40,688 nucleotides of DNA from CAZGRP01 sp964527995. Lineage in GTDB: Bacteria > Zhuqueibacterota > Zhuqueibacteria > Oceanimicrobiales > CAZGRP01. Below, one piece after another: positions 33,227 to 40,688 of the stretch. The stretch spans positions 1 through 40,688 of the forward strand of contig CAZGRP010000039.1 in assembly GCA_964527995.1 (NCBI GenBank). Direction: 5' to 3'. The stretch's first letter is position 1. The number at the start of each line of letters is the position of its first letter. Below the pieces are notes generated by a model. It was given only the letters and a program-made list of their open reading frames with translations. It was not told the origin of the DNA and did no database searches. Position numbers and translations under genes: made by a program.

Positions 33227-35893
33227 TCACGGATTCAACCAATAGGTCATCTTCACCAGGAAGACATTGTCGGCGCTGGCGCTGAACAGATGCCGGACGT
33301 CGCGGCCGAAGCTGAAGTCGCCCGGGTCAGCGAAATCGGTGCGCTGCTGCGTCCACACGAAGAACAAGGTCGATCCCGGCCTGTACTCCCAGCGCAGAAT
33401 GGCATTGCCACGAAGCGACTTGAAATTGAAATCTGGATTGGCGAAGGCGAAGGGTTCCGCTGGTCCGGTCTCACCGTCGGGATCGACGCGGAGCAACCCG
33501 TCCTCAGGTACCAGGGTGGATCCGTCGCGGCCATACTCCTTGAACTCGAAGCTACGCGGTCGCGCCAACTCCTTGAAGTGCTGGTACCTGCCGGTGGCGA
33601 GCAAGGGCTGAACGTAGACCTGGAGGCTGAGCTTCGGCGTGAACGTCCAACTGATGCGGGTGCTCATCGACAAGGAGGTCTGGTCGAGCTGGGCGAAGAT
33701 GTAGCGGGTGCCAAAGGTGCGGGTGGCCAGGGGGTCCGGATGGCGGGTGACCCACTGCGCCGCGGTTCGCGAACGCGAGTAGCTCGGGCTCAGACGCAGC
33801 CTGAGCTGGGAGCTGGGCTTCCAGCCGATGCCGCTGGAAATTCCCCAGCTCCAGGAACCGGCATCGTTCCGCCAGCCGTTTGCGAACAGGTTCATATCGA
33901 TGGCCTTGCGGCTGTCGCTGAAGATGCCGAAGTTGACAAAGCCGCTTGCCGGATTCAGCATTGCCGGCCCGCCGCGGGTCCGGCGCACGGAGATGGTCTG
34001 CGGGTTGTAACCGATCGCTCCATTGAAGCCCCAGTAGTTGAGGAGCTGGGCATTGAAAAACAGGAAGTAGCCCTCCCCCGTGCGTGTGCCTCCGAAGTCG
34101 TAGCCCCGGAAGGCCGCCAGGTTGAAGCCACCCCTGCGAAATACTTTCCCCGGCTTGAACCACCGGTATCCCACCGCCACGTGACCGTTGACGATGTCGC
34201 TGCGCCAGTGGAAACCGAGATCATTGGTATCGAACCCAGGGGAGATCATCCCGAAGGCCGAGTTGAATTGCCAGTTTCCCTTCTGCTTGTTGACCGTCAG
34301 ACGCATCGCCCAGCCGGAGAGCATGGTGGCCGAGCTGTCCAGGCGCACGTGACCGGCATCGGGGCGCTGGTAGTAGCGAGCGGAAGATTGCTGCAGGCTC
34401 ATGATGGCCTGCGTGCTGCCGACGATCTGGCTGGCGCCGGCCCAACCGGTAAGCACCCATTTGCCGTCGCGGTCGAGGGAGGTCCAGCCGTCGATGCCGC
34501 CGGTGAGGGCGCGGCTTGGCAGAAGACTGCGCAGCTGGCGGGTATCAAGCCGCCGGAGCGTGGAGGTCAGGATGACGCCGAGTCCCGATGTGCCGCTGTT
34601 GAATTCTTTCAGTGAGCGAACGACACCGAAGGAAGTCATGGGCTCGACCTCATCTTTGAAGCGGATGCCGCCAGAATCGACACGGGCATATTCACGGGCA
34701 GTGACCGCGGCCAGGGCAGCCAGCGACCATCCTCTGGAAATTTTTCCGGTGAGCTTTCCGGCGGTGAGGATGGTCGTTGCTGTCGGCTGATCCACGAAGC
34801 CGCTGTGGCTGGGGTAACCGTGGGGGGAACGGCCGATGCGGCGGCTGTAGAAGAAATCGGGATTGCCCCAGTTGAAGGACCAGAAGCTGTTGGACCCACC
34901 CCTTCCGAAGTCGAAGAGATTTGCGCCCTCGACAAAAAAGGGACGCTTCTCGGCGAAGAAGGTCTCGAAGGCCGACAGGTTGACCACAGCCGGATCCACT
35001 TCAACCTGGCCGAAATCAGGGTTCACGGTGGCATCCAGCGTCAGGTTGGTCGACAAGCCCCAGCGCAGGTCGGCGCCCAGGTTCGTAAAGTAATCGCGCC
35101 CGTCGCGGAACGGATTGCCGCTGGCCACATGCGTGTATTCGGCCCGGGAGACGGCGTACGGCATCAGTTCAAAATGGCGTGGCGGCCGGATGTTCTCGAT
35201 CCCCTCCAGATGGGCGAAGCGGGAGACGAAGCCGCTCTCCTTGCGAGGGACCATGACGAGGTAGTCTCTTTCGTTGCGGCGCTGAATGGTGCGCTGGAAG
35301 TTGATGCCCCAGACGTATCGCTGGCGTTTTGGGAAGCGAAGCTGAGAGAGCGGGATGCGCATCTCTACGGTCCAGCCGAGCGAGTCGATCCGCGTGGCGA
35401 CATCCCAGACGCCATCCCAGGAATCGTCGTCCCAGGTGTCATTGTAGAGAGTGCCGTCTCGAATCGACCCGGACGGGTTCACGGCGAAGAAGAAGCCGCT
35501 GCGGTGGTCATGATAGGGATCGAGATAGACGGTGAACCAATCTGACTCGAGCCAGGTGTCCCGGCGGCCGAGGCGCCGCACGATCGAGTCGGGAGAGCTG
35601 TCGAAGAGTCGGGCGGCCACATAAAGGGCGTGGTCGTCGTAGGCCACCCAGACTTTTGTTTGCTGCGTCGGTTTGGCACCTTCGTCCGGGTCGCGTTGCA
35701 CGAAGTCGCCGACGCCCGACAGTGTCCACTCTTTCTCCGAAAGGACGCCGTCGATCCGGATGCCGTCCTGTGCCCGATGGGCCAGGACGACGCGTTTCGG
35801 ATGTCCCTGGCGATCTCCAGCTCGGCCCAGGAGCGGTGAACTCAACAAGACAAAGAACAGCAGCGGCGCGGCCTTGGCCTGCAGTCGCCTCAT
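33227..35893 (-). CDS. CBM9-like/DUF5916 outer-membrane protein
   Basis: An 888-residue protein starting at the ATG at 35893, where a signal peptide begins (AKAAPLLFFVLLSSPLLG). Residues ~35-195 form a CBM9-like carbohydrate-binding fold: IRIDGVLSEKEW, KVWVAYDDHALYVAARLFDS, ESDWFTVYLDPYHDHRSGFFFAVNPSG and GWTVEMRIPLSQLRF. The rest is the DUF5916 region, with NPDFGQVEVDPAVVNLSAFETFF and FFVEGANLFDFG, followed by many beta-strands ending in FLVKMTYWLNP, an outer-membrane barrel. The domain pair is frequent in Acidobacteriota and Bacteroidota and is thought to bind or import glycans or peptides; its exact role is unproven. An in-frame extension to 35971 is not needed. A 14-bp palindrome lies about 120 nt upstream. 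Confidence 0.9.
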   Translation of the reverse strand: MRRLQAKAAPLLFFVLLSSPLLGRAGDRQGHPKRVVLAHRAQDGIRIDGVLSEKEWTLSGVGDFVQRDPDEGAKPTQQTKVWVAYDDHALYVAARLFDSSPDSIVRRLGRRDTWLESDWFTVYLDPYHDHRSGFFFAVNPSGSIRDGTLYNDTWDDDSWDGVWDVATRIDSLGWTVEMRIPLSQLRFPKRQRYVWGINFQRTIQRRNERDYLVMVPRKESGFVSRFAHLEGIENIRPPRHFELMPYAVSRAEYTHVASGNPFRDGRDYFTNLGADLRWGLSTNLTLDATVNPDFGQVEVDPAVVNLSAFETFFAEKRPFFVEGANLFDFGRGGSNSFWSFNWGNPDFFYSRRIGRSPHGYPSHSGFVDQPTATTILTAGKLTGKISRGWSLAALAAVTAREYARVDSGGIRFKDEVEPMTSFGVVRSLKEFNSGTSGLGVILTSTLRRLDTRQLRSLLPSRALTGGIDGWTSLDRDGKWVLTGWAGASQIVGSTQAIMSLQQSSARYYQRPDAGHVRLDSSATMLSGWAMRLTVNKQKGNWQFNSAFGMISPGFDTNDLGFHWRSDIVNGHVAVGYRWFKPGKVFRRGGFNLAAFRGYDFGGTRTGEGYFLFFNAQLLNYWGFNGAIGYNPQTISVRRTRGGPAMLNPASGFVNFGIFSDSRKAIDMNLFANGWRNDAGSWSWGISSGIGWKPSSQLRLRLSPSYSRSRTAAQWVTRHPDPLATRTFGTRYIFAQLDQTSLSMSTRISWTFTPKLSLQVYVQPLLATGRYQHFKELARPRSFEFKEYGRDGSTLVPEDGLLRVDPDGETGPAEPFAFANPDFNFKSLRGNAILRWEYRPGSTLFFVWTQQRTDFADPGDFSFGRDVRHLFSASADNVFLVKMTYWLNP

Positions 35894-36012
35894 CGGTTCG
35901 CTCCATGATTTTGGGTACGGGAAAGTACGTCGGCTGGCGGCGCCGTTTGTTAGGACAGGCTGACCCGGCAAAAGGTTGTACCGGAAGCGGTTCTTGACGC
36001 AGGTGGGTTTTC

Positions 36013-36026
36013 ACCCTGGCCAGGGT
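36013..36026. promoter_or_regulatory. Perfect 14-bp palindrome, possible operator
   Basis: ACCCTGGCCAGGGT is its own reverse complement with no spacer. It lies in the 297-base spacer between the CBM9/DUF5916 gene and the creatininase-family gene, about 120 nt before the former's ATG. Such uninterrupted palindromes can bind dimeric regulators; no promoter hexamers were found adjacent. Confidence 0.3.
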
Positions 36027-36190
36027 TGGATGGCAGGTGTGGCGCAGACCTTCCGCCTGGAACCGCATGGACGGCTTGCCCCGCGCCCTGGACGCGAGAG
36101 GAGGATGATGGCCGGGTTTGGATATCTGACATCAGTGGTCAATTTGGTGGCCCTTTACGCCCGCGTCTGCAGCCGCTCCACCGGGTTTGA

Positions 36191-36964
36191 CTACACAAAG
36201 GGAAACCGTTCGTCCATCTGCGCTTCCGAAAGCTCAAGCAGGAACTCCCCGATTCGCTCGGTGATGACACTCAGAAACCGTTCGCCTTTGTCGGCAGAGG
36301 CAGCCCGCGGATCTCCGTGGCCGGAGTTGCGGGTGACCAGATGCCACGGCCGGGTGATCTTCACCCAGCCCCGGTCGATGGCCGTGAAGCGGCTTTCCCG
36401 CACGGCACCGTCGTCCGCTTCTTCGAGACGAACCAGCTCCGGGAAGAGGGCCAGGCCCAGGCTTGTTTCCAGCTCGCCGGCATGGTCTCCGGGGCCTCGT
36501 TCAAACAGGGTCGATTCGAGGTCGTGAGCCACTTCCCACCAGTTCACCTGGCAAAGAAAAAGAGAAGTCCGGCCGTGAAGGTCACGCAAAAGGGGCTTGA
36601 AATCGTTGCCGCCGTGGCCATTGAACAGCACCAATCGGGAGATCTCGTGGCGCTCCAACGAGGTGACGACGTCACGCACGACGGCGTTGAGTGTGGTTTG
36701 CTGCACACTGATTGCCAGTGGGTAGGCGAGCATGTTCTGCTCCTGGCCAAAAGGGATGGTGGGCAACAGCACAATGTGGGCACCGCGCTGGTTGGCCCAG
36801 TCACAACATCGCCGGGCGATCTCGGTGGCCTCGAAAATATCGGTGCCATAGGGTAGATGAAGGTTGTGCGGCTCCGTGGCGCCGAACGGCAACACGGCCA
36901 CGCGGTAGCTTCGCTGGCGGATCTGCGAAAGACGCAAGTTTTGCAACTCATGGGAGTCGGTCAT
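36191..36964 (-). CDS. Creatininase-family amidohydrolase
   Basis: A 257-residue protein started at ATG 36964, which follows a TTGGAGG ribosome site. Metal ligands are E31, H33 and D42 in GATEPHNLHLPYGTD and H117 in FNGHGGND; another acidic cluster is DHAGELETSL. In true creatininase the residue two after that His is a Glu that binds the second metal; here it is Gly (NGHGGN), as in most of the wider family, which includes mycofactocin peptidase MftE and formamide hydrolases. Creatinine is therefore an unlikely substrate; a formamide or peptide amide is more likely. It points away from the flavoprotein gene, sharing the 327-base divergent region. Confidence 0.88.
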   Translation of the reverse strand: MTDSHELQNLRLSQIRQRSYRVAVLPFGATEPHNLHLPYGTDIFEATEIARRCCDWANQRGAHIVLLPTIPFGQEQNMLAYPLAISVQQTTLNAVVRDVVTSLERHEISRLVLFNGHGGNDFKPLLRDLHGRTSLFLCQVNWWEVAHDLESTLFERGPGDHAGELETSLGLALFPELVRLEEADDGAVRESRFTAIDRGWVKITRPWHLVTRNSGHGDPRAASADKGERFLSVITERIGEFLLELSEAQMDERFPFV

Positions 36965-37291
36965 GAAGATGGCCTCCAATTTGTGTCCGATGTCCGGCCT
37001 TCGATGCCTGTCGGCTCGTTTCCCTCGGCAGAAAACTCGTGGCACCGGGCCGGACTTCGCATGGCGAACGATGCGGCAGGTAAGGTAGGGTCCTGGCCAG
37101 GCAAAGTCAAGGAGCAAACGATCCTTCGGAATATGCGCCGCAGTTCTACCTGTTGGAAGATTTCGATAGCGCTCCGCGACAGGATTGCGATGGAACGAAG
37201 AGCGAGTAGCGCCGCGTCGCAGCTCTTCAGCCGGATGCCAAGCGGCGTGCTGCGACCCAACCGTTCCGCTAGCTGGAGGTATCTACAGGTG
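36965..37291. other. Divergent intergenic region between creatininase-family and flavoprotein genes
   Basis: These 327 bases contain the minus-strand promoter candidate at 37082-37110 and a GGAGGT ribosome site (37275-37280) for the flavoprotein. The plus frame of the flavoprotein is open across the whole region, but that part is Arg/Ser-rich and not protein-like. No convincing plus-strand promoter was found. Confidence 0.5.
37082..37110 (-). promoter_or_regulatory. Candidate sigma70 promoter for the creatininase-family gene
   Basis: The minus strand has TTGACT at 37110-37105, a 17-nt spacer and TACCTT at 37087-37082. The leader to the ATG at 36964 would be about 110 nt. Confidence 0.4.
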
Positions 37292-38533
37292 ATGGGTAAC
37301 AACCGCAAACGTCTTGTCGTCATCGGCGCCGGACCGATCGGCCTGGAGACAGCGCTCCATGGTGTGCGCGCCGGCTTCGATGTGGAAGTGTTCGAGCGTG
37401 GCCTGGTGGGGCAGAACATGCTGGACTGGGGTCATGTTCGGCTGTTCTCACCATGGTCGATGAATCATACGCGACTCAGTGCCGAGGCGCTTCGTGCCGC
37501 CGACCGCCGCTGGGCATCCCCGGGGCCCGACGACTGCCTTACGGGCCGGGAGTACGTGGAAGCCTATCTCCGTCCGCTGTCGGAGACTGCCGTGCTTGCG
37601 GGGCGCATCCAACTTGGCCATCATGTCGAGTGGATCAGCCGGAAAGGCTTGCTCAAGCATGAGGCCTTGGGACAGGCTGCACGATCTGAGCACCCCTTTC
37701 TGCTCCTCGTGACTGATGCCAATGGAGTCGAGCGCGAATTCGAAGCCGATGTCGTTGTCGACACAACCGGCGTCTACGGCACGCCTAACTGGCTCGGTGA
37801 CGGCGGTATCCCGGCGGTCGGTGAGCGAGCACACCAAGCGCGCATTTCCTACTTTCTTGACGACATCCTCGGGGCCGACCGGCAACGCTACGCCGGCAAG
37901 TCGGTGCTGCTTCTCGGCGGCGGGCACTCAGCGGCTACCAGCATCGTGGCCCTGCACGAGTTGGTCGTCAGCGGCAGCGGGACGACGGTGGTGTGGGCGG
38001 TGCGTCGTGTCGCCCTTCCGGTGTTGCCCGAAATCGCCGACGACCCATTGCCAGAAAGATCAAAGCTCACCGCCAGGGCCAACCGTATCGCCGAAAACCC
38101 GCCCGATGGCATCAGCATAAAGACGGCTGCTGTTGTCGAAAGGATCGAGAGCGAGGGCGAGCGGTTGCGGGTTGTGCTGCGGACGCGCGCGAGTCGAGAG
38201 GTGGTCCGCGTCGACCGGATCCTGGCAAATGTCGGCTATGGCCCGGATAACACCCTTTACCGTGAGTTGCAGGTGCACGAGTGCTACGCTTCGCGGGCGC
38301 CGATGAAGCTGGGGGCGGCACTGCTGGGAAGCGACACAACGGACTGCCTTGCCCAGGGCTCCTACGGTGCCGACACGCTGCGCTCCCCAGAACCCTACTT
38401 CTTTATTCTCGGCAATAAGAGCTACGGCAGGACGCCCAACTTCCTGCTCCGGGTCGGGTATGAGCAGATCCGCGATCTCTTCACCATCCTGGCTGACGCC
38501 TCTGTTTTCCGCCGGGCAGGCGCCCGGCCATGA
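37292..38533 (+). CDS. FAD/NAD(P)-dependent oxidoreductase with two Rossmann folds
   Basis: A 413-residue flavoprotein. The FAD-binding motif is at the very start, VVIGAGPIGLETALHGVRAG followed by the acidic VEVFERG. A second dinucleotide site is at about 202-218 (SVLLLGGGHSAATSIVAL), expected to bind NAD(P)H. Between them lie VRLFSPWSMNHTRLSAEAL, a GREYVEAYLRPL segment and DVVVDTTGVYGTPNWLG, and after them LANVGYGPDNTLYRELQVHE. This layout resembles flavin monooxygenases and thioredoxin-reductase-like oxidases, but no redox-active Cys pair is seen. I recognise it as a conserved family without known substrate. The start at 37292 begins the Rossmann fold directly; GTG 37289 is equally possible. 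It may act with the divergent creatininase-family enzyme. Confidence 0.85.
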   Translation: MGNNRKRLVVIGAGPIGLETALHGVRAGFDVEVFERGLVGQNMLDWGHVRLFSPWSMNHTRLSAEALRAADRRWASPGPDDCLTGREYVEAYLRPLSETAVLAGRIQLGHHVEWISRKGLLKHEALGQAARSEHPFLLLVTDANGVEREFEADVVVDTTGVYGTPNWLGDGGIPAVGERAHQARISYFLDDILGADRQRYAGKSVLLLGGGHSAATSIVALHELVVSGSGTTVVWAVRRVALPVLPEIADDPLPERSKLTARANRIAENPPDGISIKTAAVVERIESEGERLRVVLRTRASREVVRVDRILANVGYGPDNTLYRELQVHECYASRAPMKLGAALLGSDTTDCLAQGSYGADTLRSPEPYFFILGNKSYGRTPNFLLRVGYEQIRDLFTILADASVFRRAGARP

Positions 38534-38677
38534 GTCCGGGTTGGGTCGCCTTGATTCTGCCACGACCGGGGCCAGAGCTTTTTGCTTGACTTTTAGCCAT
38601 CCCGCCTTTACTTTCGGTTGGCTGACCGGTTTGAATTTCCGTGCTCTTGTCCGCTCCAGTTTGCAGGATCTGAAAAC

Positions 38678-39130
38678 GTGCGCACGACAACCTTCCACGA
38701 CGCCGCCGGCCGCGTGCTGGCATTGTTCGTTGGTGTCCTCCTCCTGGCTCCGGCCTGTGGCCGGAAGCAGTCGCCGAAAGGGGTTGCAGACCGCTTCCTG
38801 TACCTCTACCTCATCGAAATCAACCAGCAGAAGGCCAAGGAGCTGACCTCGGGACTGGCCGAGAGCAAGCTCGAAGACGAGATCGAGTCCTTGAAGTCGA
38901 TCCGCGGCATGGACATCGATCTCTCTGAGAATCGTCCCTTCATCGACTACAAGCTGTTGCAACAGAATGACCGCGGGCCGGATCGTGTGATGTTCCTGTA
39001 CGAGGTAAAGATCAAGCCGCGCACAAAGGGTGTGGGTGAGACGAAGCAGACCTTTCTGGTCAGCACAGTGCGCCAGAACGGCCGCTGGCAGGTGGACAAC
39101 TTCGAGAGTCTCCATGCCGCACGCCCATAA
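38678..39130 (+). CDS. Small lipoprotein of unknown function
   Basis: A 150-residue protein read from a GTG at 38678 (CAGGA ribosome site 9 nt before). The signal VLALFVGVLLLAPAC gives lipobox APAC with Cys at about residue 28. The mature part is a small alpha-beta domain: helix KGVADRFLYLYLIEINQQKAKELTSGLAESKLEDEIESL read in two parts, then strands DRVMFLYEVKIKP, KQTFLVSTVRQ and GRWQVDNFE. That helix-then-sheet pattern resembles NTF2-like or DUF4878-type lipoproteins, but no family is certain. The spacing (144 nt) from the flavoprotein does not demand an operon. Confidence 0.7.
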   Translation: MRTTTFHDAAGRVLALFVGVLLLAPACGRKQSPKGVADRFLYLYLIEINQQKAKELTSGLAESKLEDEIESLKSIRGMDIDLSENRPFIDYKLLQQNDRGPDRVMFLYEVKIKPRTKGVGETKQTFLVSTVRQNGRWQVDNFESLHAARP

Positions 39131-39236
39131 GGTGGTCGTCGGAATGGACACCCAACGGCCATGCTCGAACCCCATGAACAACTGAATCCCTTTGGCGGCA
39201 GGCAATCGGGTTGACGGACCGCTACTCTATTCAGAC

Positions 39237-40688
39237 ATGCTCGCAGACTCCACTGTACACAGAATTGCTGAGATCGTAGGCCGGGAGAACCTGTTGGCCA
39301 CCTACGAGGACCGCCTCACCTATGCCTACGACGCCACTCCGGCGCTCGAACACCTGCCTGAATTGGCGGTGCGGCCACGCGATACGGAGCAGATCGCTGC
39401 ACTCCTGCGGTTTGCAAACGAAGCGCACTTCCACGTCGTGCCACGTGGCTCCGGCACGGGCCTCAGCGGCGGCTCGATTCCCACCGACGATTGCGTGGTG
39501 TTGCTGCTGCCCGACTGGAACCAGATTCTCGACATCGACGAGGAGAACCTGACCGCCTGGGTGCAACCAGGGGTCATCACCGCGGATCTGCATGCGGCGG
39601 TCGAAGCGCGCGGACTCTTTTACCCGCCGGATCCGGGAAGCATGAAGATCTGCACCATCGGCGGTAACGTAGCTGAGAACTCCGGCGGACTGCGCGGCCT
39701 GAAGTACGGCGTCACCAAAGACTATGTCATGGGGCTCGAAGTCGTACTGCCCACCGGGGAATGCATCGTCACTGGTGGCAAGACGGTGAAAGATGTGGCC
39801 GGGTACAGCCTGAGGGATCTCTTCATAGGATCCGAGGGCACCCTGGGGGTGTTTACGCGCATCCTGGTCAAACTGGTGCCAAAGCCTGAAGCCGCCCGGA
39901 CGATGATGGCGCTCTTCGACACCGTCGAGGCGGCGGCCGAAGCCGTGTCAGCCATCATCGCTGCCAGGATCGTTCCCTCGATGCTGGAGTTTCTGGACCA
40001 GACCACCATTCGTTGCGTGGAGGACTTTGCCCGCATTGGTTTGCCCACCGACGTGGAGGCTCTGTTGTTGATCGAGGTCGATGGTCGCAAGCCGGTGGTG
40101 GACGAGGATGCGCAGCGTATCACGGAGTTGTGCCGGCGCCACCAGGCCCGAAGCATGGAGGTTGCTTCCGGTTCCGAGGAGGCTGAGCAACTGAAGACGG
40201 CCCGGCGGGCAGCATTCTCGGCCCTGGCCCGGGTGAGGCCGGCGACGATCCTCGAGGATGCGACGGTGCCTCGCAGCCAGGTCGCCGTCATGGTCCGCCG
40301 TGTTCAGGAGATCGCCCGCAAGTACGACCTCATGATCGGCAATTTCGGGCATGCCGGAGACGGAAACCTGCACCCGACTTGTCTGGTGGACGAACGCGAT
40401 GCCGATGAGATGCGGCGAGCCGAGAAGGCCTTTGAAGAGATCTTCGCAGCCGCTCTCGACCTCGGCGGTACCATCACCGGAGAGCACGGCGTCGGCCTGG
40501 CGAAGAAGGCCTTTCTGCCGAAGCAGGTCGGCGATCCCGCCATCGAGCTGATGCGAAAAATCAAGGCTGTCGTCGATCCCAACAGTGTGCTCAATCCTGG
40601 GAAGGTGTTCGACCCCAAGCCGCGGTGCGAGGAGCCGCTACCGCGCGGAAAACCCCGGCCCGAGATCCTGCGAGAAGCCTTTGGATAG
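39237..40688 (+). CDS. GlcD-type FAD-binding oxidase (glycolate/D-lactate dehydrogenase family)
   Basis: A complete 483-residue protein whose stop is the last codon of the window. The FAD-binding PCMH domain is shown by RPRDTEQIAALLRFAN, PRGSGTGLSGGSIPTD, the PPDPGSMKICTIGGNVAENSGG block and GSEGTLGVFTRI. The C-terminal substrate domain has EDATVPRSQVAVMV, the metal/substrate motif GNFGHAGDGNLHP and GTITGEHGVGLAKK with NPGKVFDP at the end. It oxidises a 2-hydroxyacid such as glycolate or D-lactate to the 2-oxoacid. GlcE- and GlcF-like partners, if any, would lie beyond the right edge. The start at ATG 39237 lacks a clear ribosome site; the frame is open to 39192. Confidence 0.94.
   Translation: MLADSTVHRIAEIVGRENLLATYEDRLTYAYDATPALEHLPELAVRPRDTEQIAALLRFANEAHFHVVPRGSGTGLSGGSIPTDDCVVLLLPDWNQILDIDEENLTAWVQPGVITADLHAAVEARGLFYPPDPGSMKICTIGGNVAENSGGLRGLKYGVTKDYVMGLEVVLPTGECIVTGGKTVKDVAGYSLRDLFIGSEGTLGVFTRILVKLVPKPEAARTMMALFDTVEAAAEAVSAIIAARIVPSMLEFLDQTTIRCVEDFARIGLPTDVEALLLIEVDGRKPVVDEDAQRITELCRRHQARSMEVASGSEEAEQLKTARRAAFSALARVRPATILEDATVPRSQVAVMVRRVQEIARKYDLMIGNFGHAGDGNLHPTCLVDERDADEMRRAEKAFEEIFAAALDLGGTITGEHGVGLAKKAFLPKQVGDPAIELMRKIKAVVDPNSVLNPGKVFDPKPRCEEPLPRGKPRPEILREAFG

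Noticed and set aside
33200..34615. A 471-codon open frame on the plus strand opposite the CBM9/DUF5916 gene
   Set aside because: It is antiparallel to a well-recognised protein, has no domain, and its composition follows from GC-rich codons on the other strand. The same holds for long antiparallel frames at 3323-4204, 7182-8948, 11806-12765, 20042-21091, 23989-25587, 26964-28394 and 38060-39205.
36191..36964. Annotation as creatininase proper
   Set aside because: The second-metal Glu of true creatininase is replaced by Gly in NGHGGN, so only family membership is supported.

Overview
The window is one GC-rich bacterial scaffold (about 60% GC by eye) containing a run of exactly 100 N at 15579-15678, as in a metagenome or draft assembly. 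The organism looks Gram-negative: there are outer-membrane-type beta-barrels ending in Phe, many lipoproteins, a membrane-bound-type lytic transglycosylase and a CBM9/DUF5916 protein. A Ser/Thr kinase-TPR protein, an M64 peptidase, bacillithiol genes and an aa3-type oxidase together suggest an Acidobacteriota, KSB1 or Calditrichota-like lineage rather than Proteobacteria. The phylum is inference. No tRNA, rRNA, CRISPR array, transposase or phage gene was seen.

Layout. 1-19741 is almost entirely minus strand. Read in the direction of transcription from 19741 down, it holds a methyltransferase coupled to bshC, then bshB1 coupled to an amidase, then (across the N gap) bshA, a sensor kinase and an NtrC-type regulator. 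Next come a periplasmic coiled-coil protein coupled to a beta-barrel protein, a three-gene operon of secreted inhibitor-like proteins (DxRCP lipoprotein, serpin, BsuPI protein), a Ser/Thr kinase with TolB-like and TPR regions translationally coupled to a 57-residue protein, a zinc alcohol dehydrogenase, and a truncated M64 metallopeptidase.

20090-33146 is plus strand. It holds an M48 protease, a small SWIM zinc-finger protein, a LysM lytic transglycosylase and a NamZ-type exo-muramidase. A tightly packed terminal-oxidase operon follows: subunit II, subunit I, heme A synthase, heme O synthase, a 43-residue membrane peptide, a subunit III-like protein, a CPGC membrane protein, a second subunit III, subunit IV and a DUF420 protein. 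A strong sigma70-like promoter precedes it.

33227-40688 is mixed: a CBM9/DUF5916 outer-membrane protein and a creatininase-family protein (minus), then a two-Rossmann flavoprotein, a small lipoprotein and a GlcD-type FAD oxidase (plus).

How they fit together. BshA, BshB1 and BshC make bacillithiol; the methyltransferase overlapping bshC by 4 nt may methylate it. The amidase, transglycosylase and NamZ protein could form a peptidoglycan turnover route. CtaA and CtaB supply heme A to the oxidase. The sensor kinase/NtrC pair sits next to a sigma54-like promoter facing the coiled-coil/beta-barrel pair, a plausible regulated envelope module. Many spacers carry decayed 7-mer or 10-mer repeats, some of which contribute stop codons or upstream in-frame sequence.
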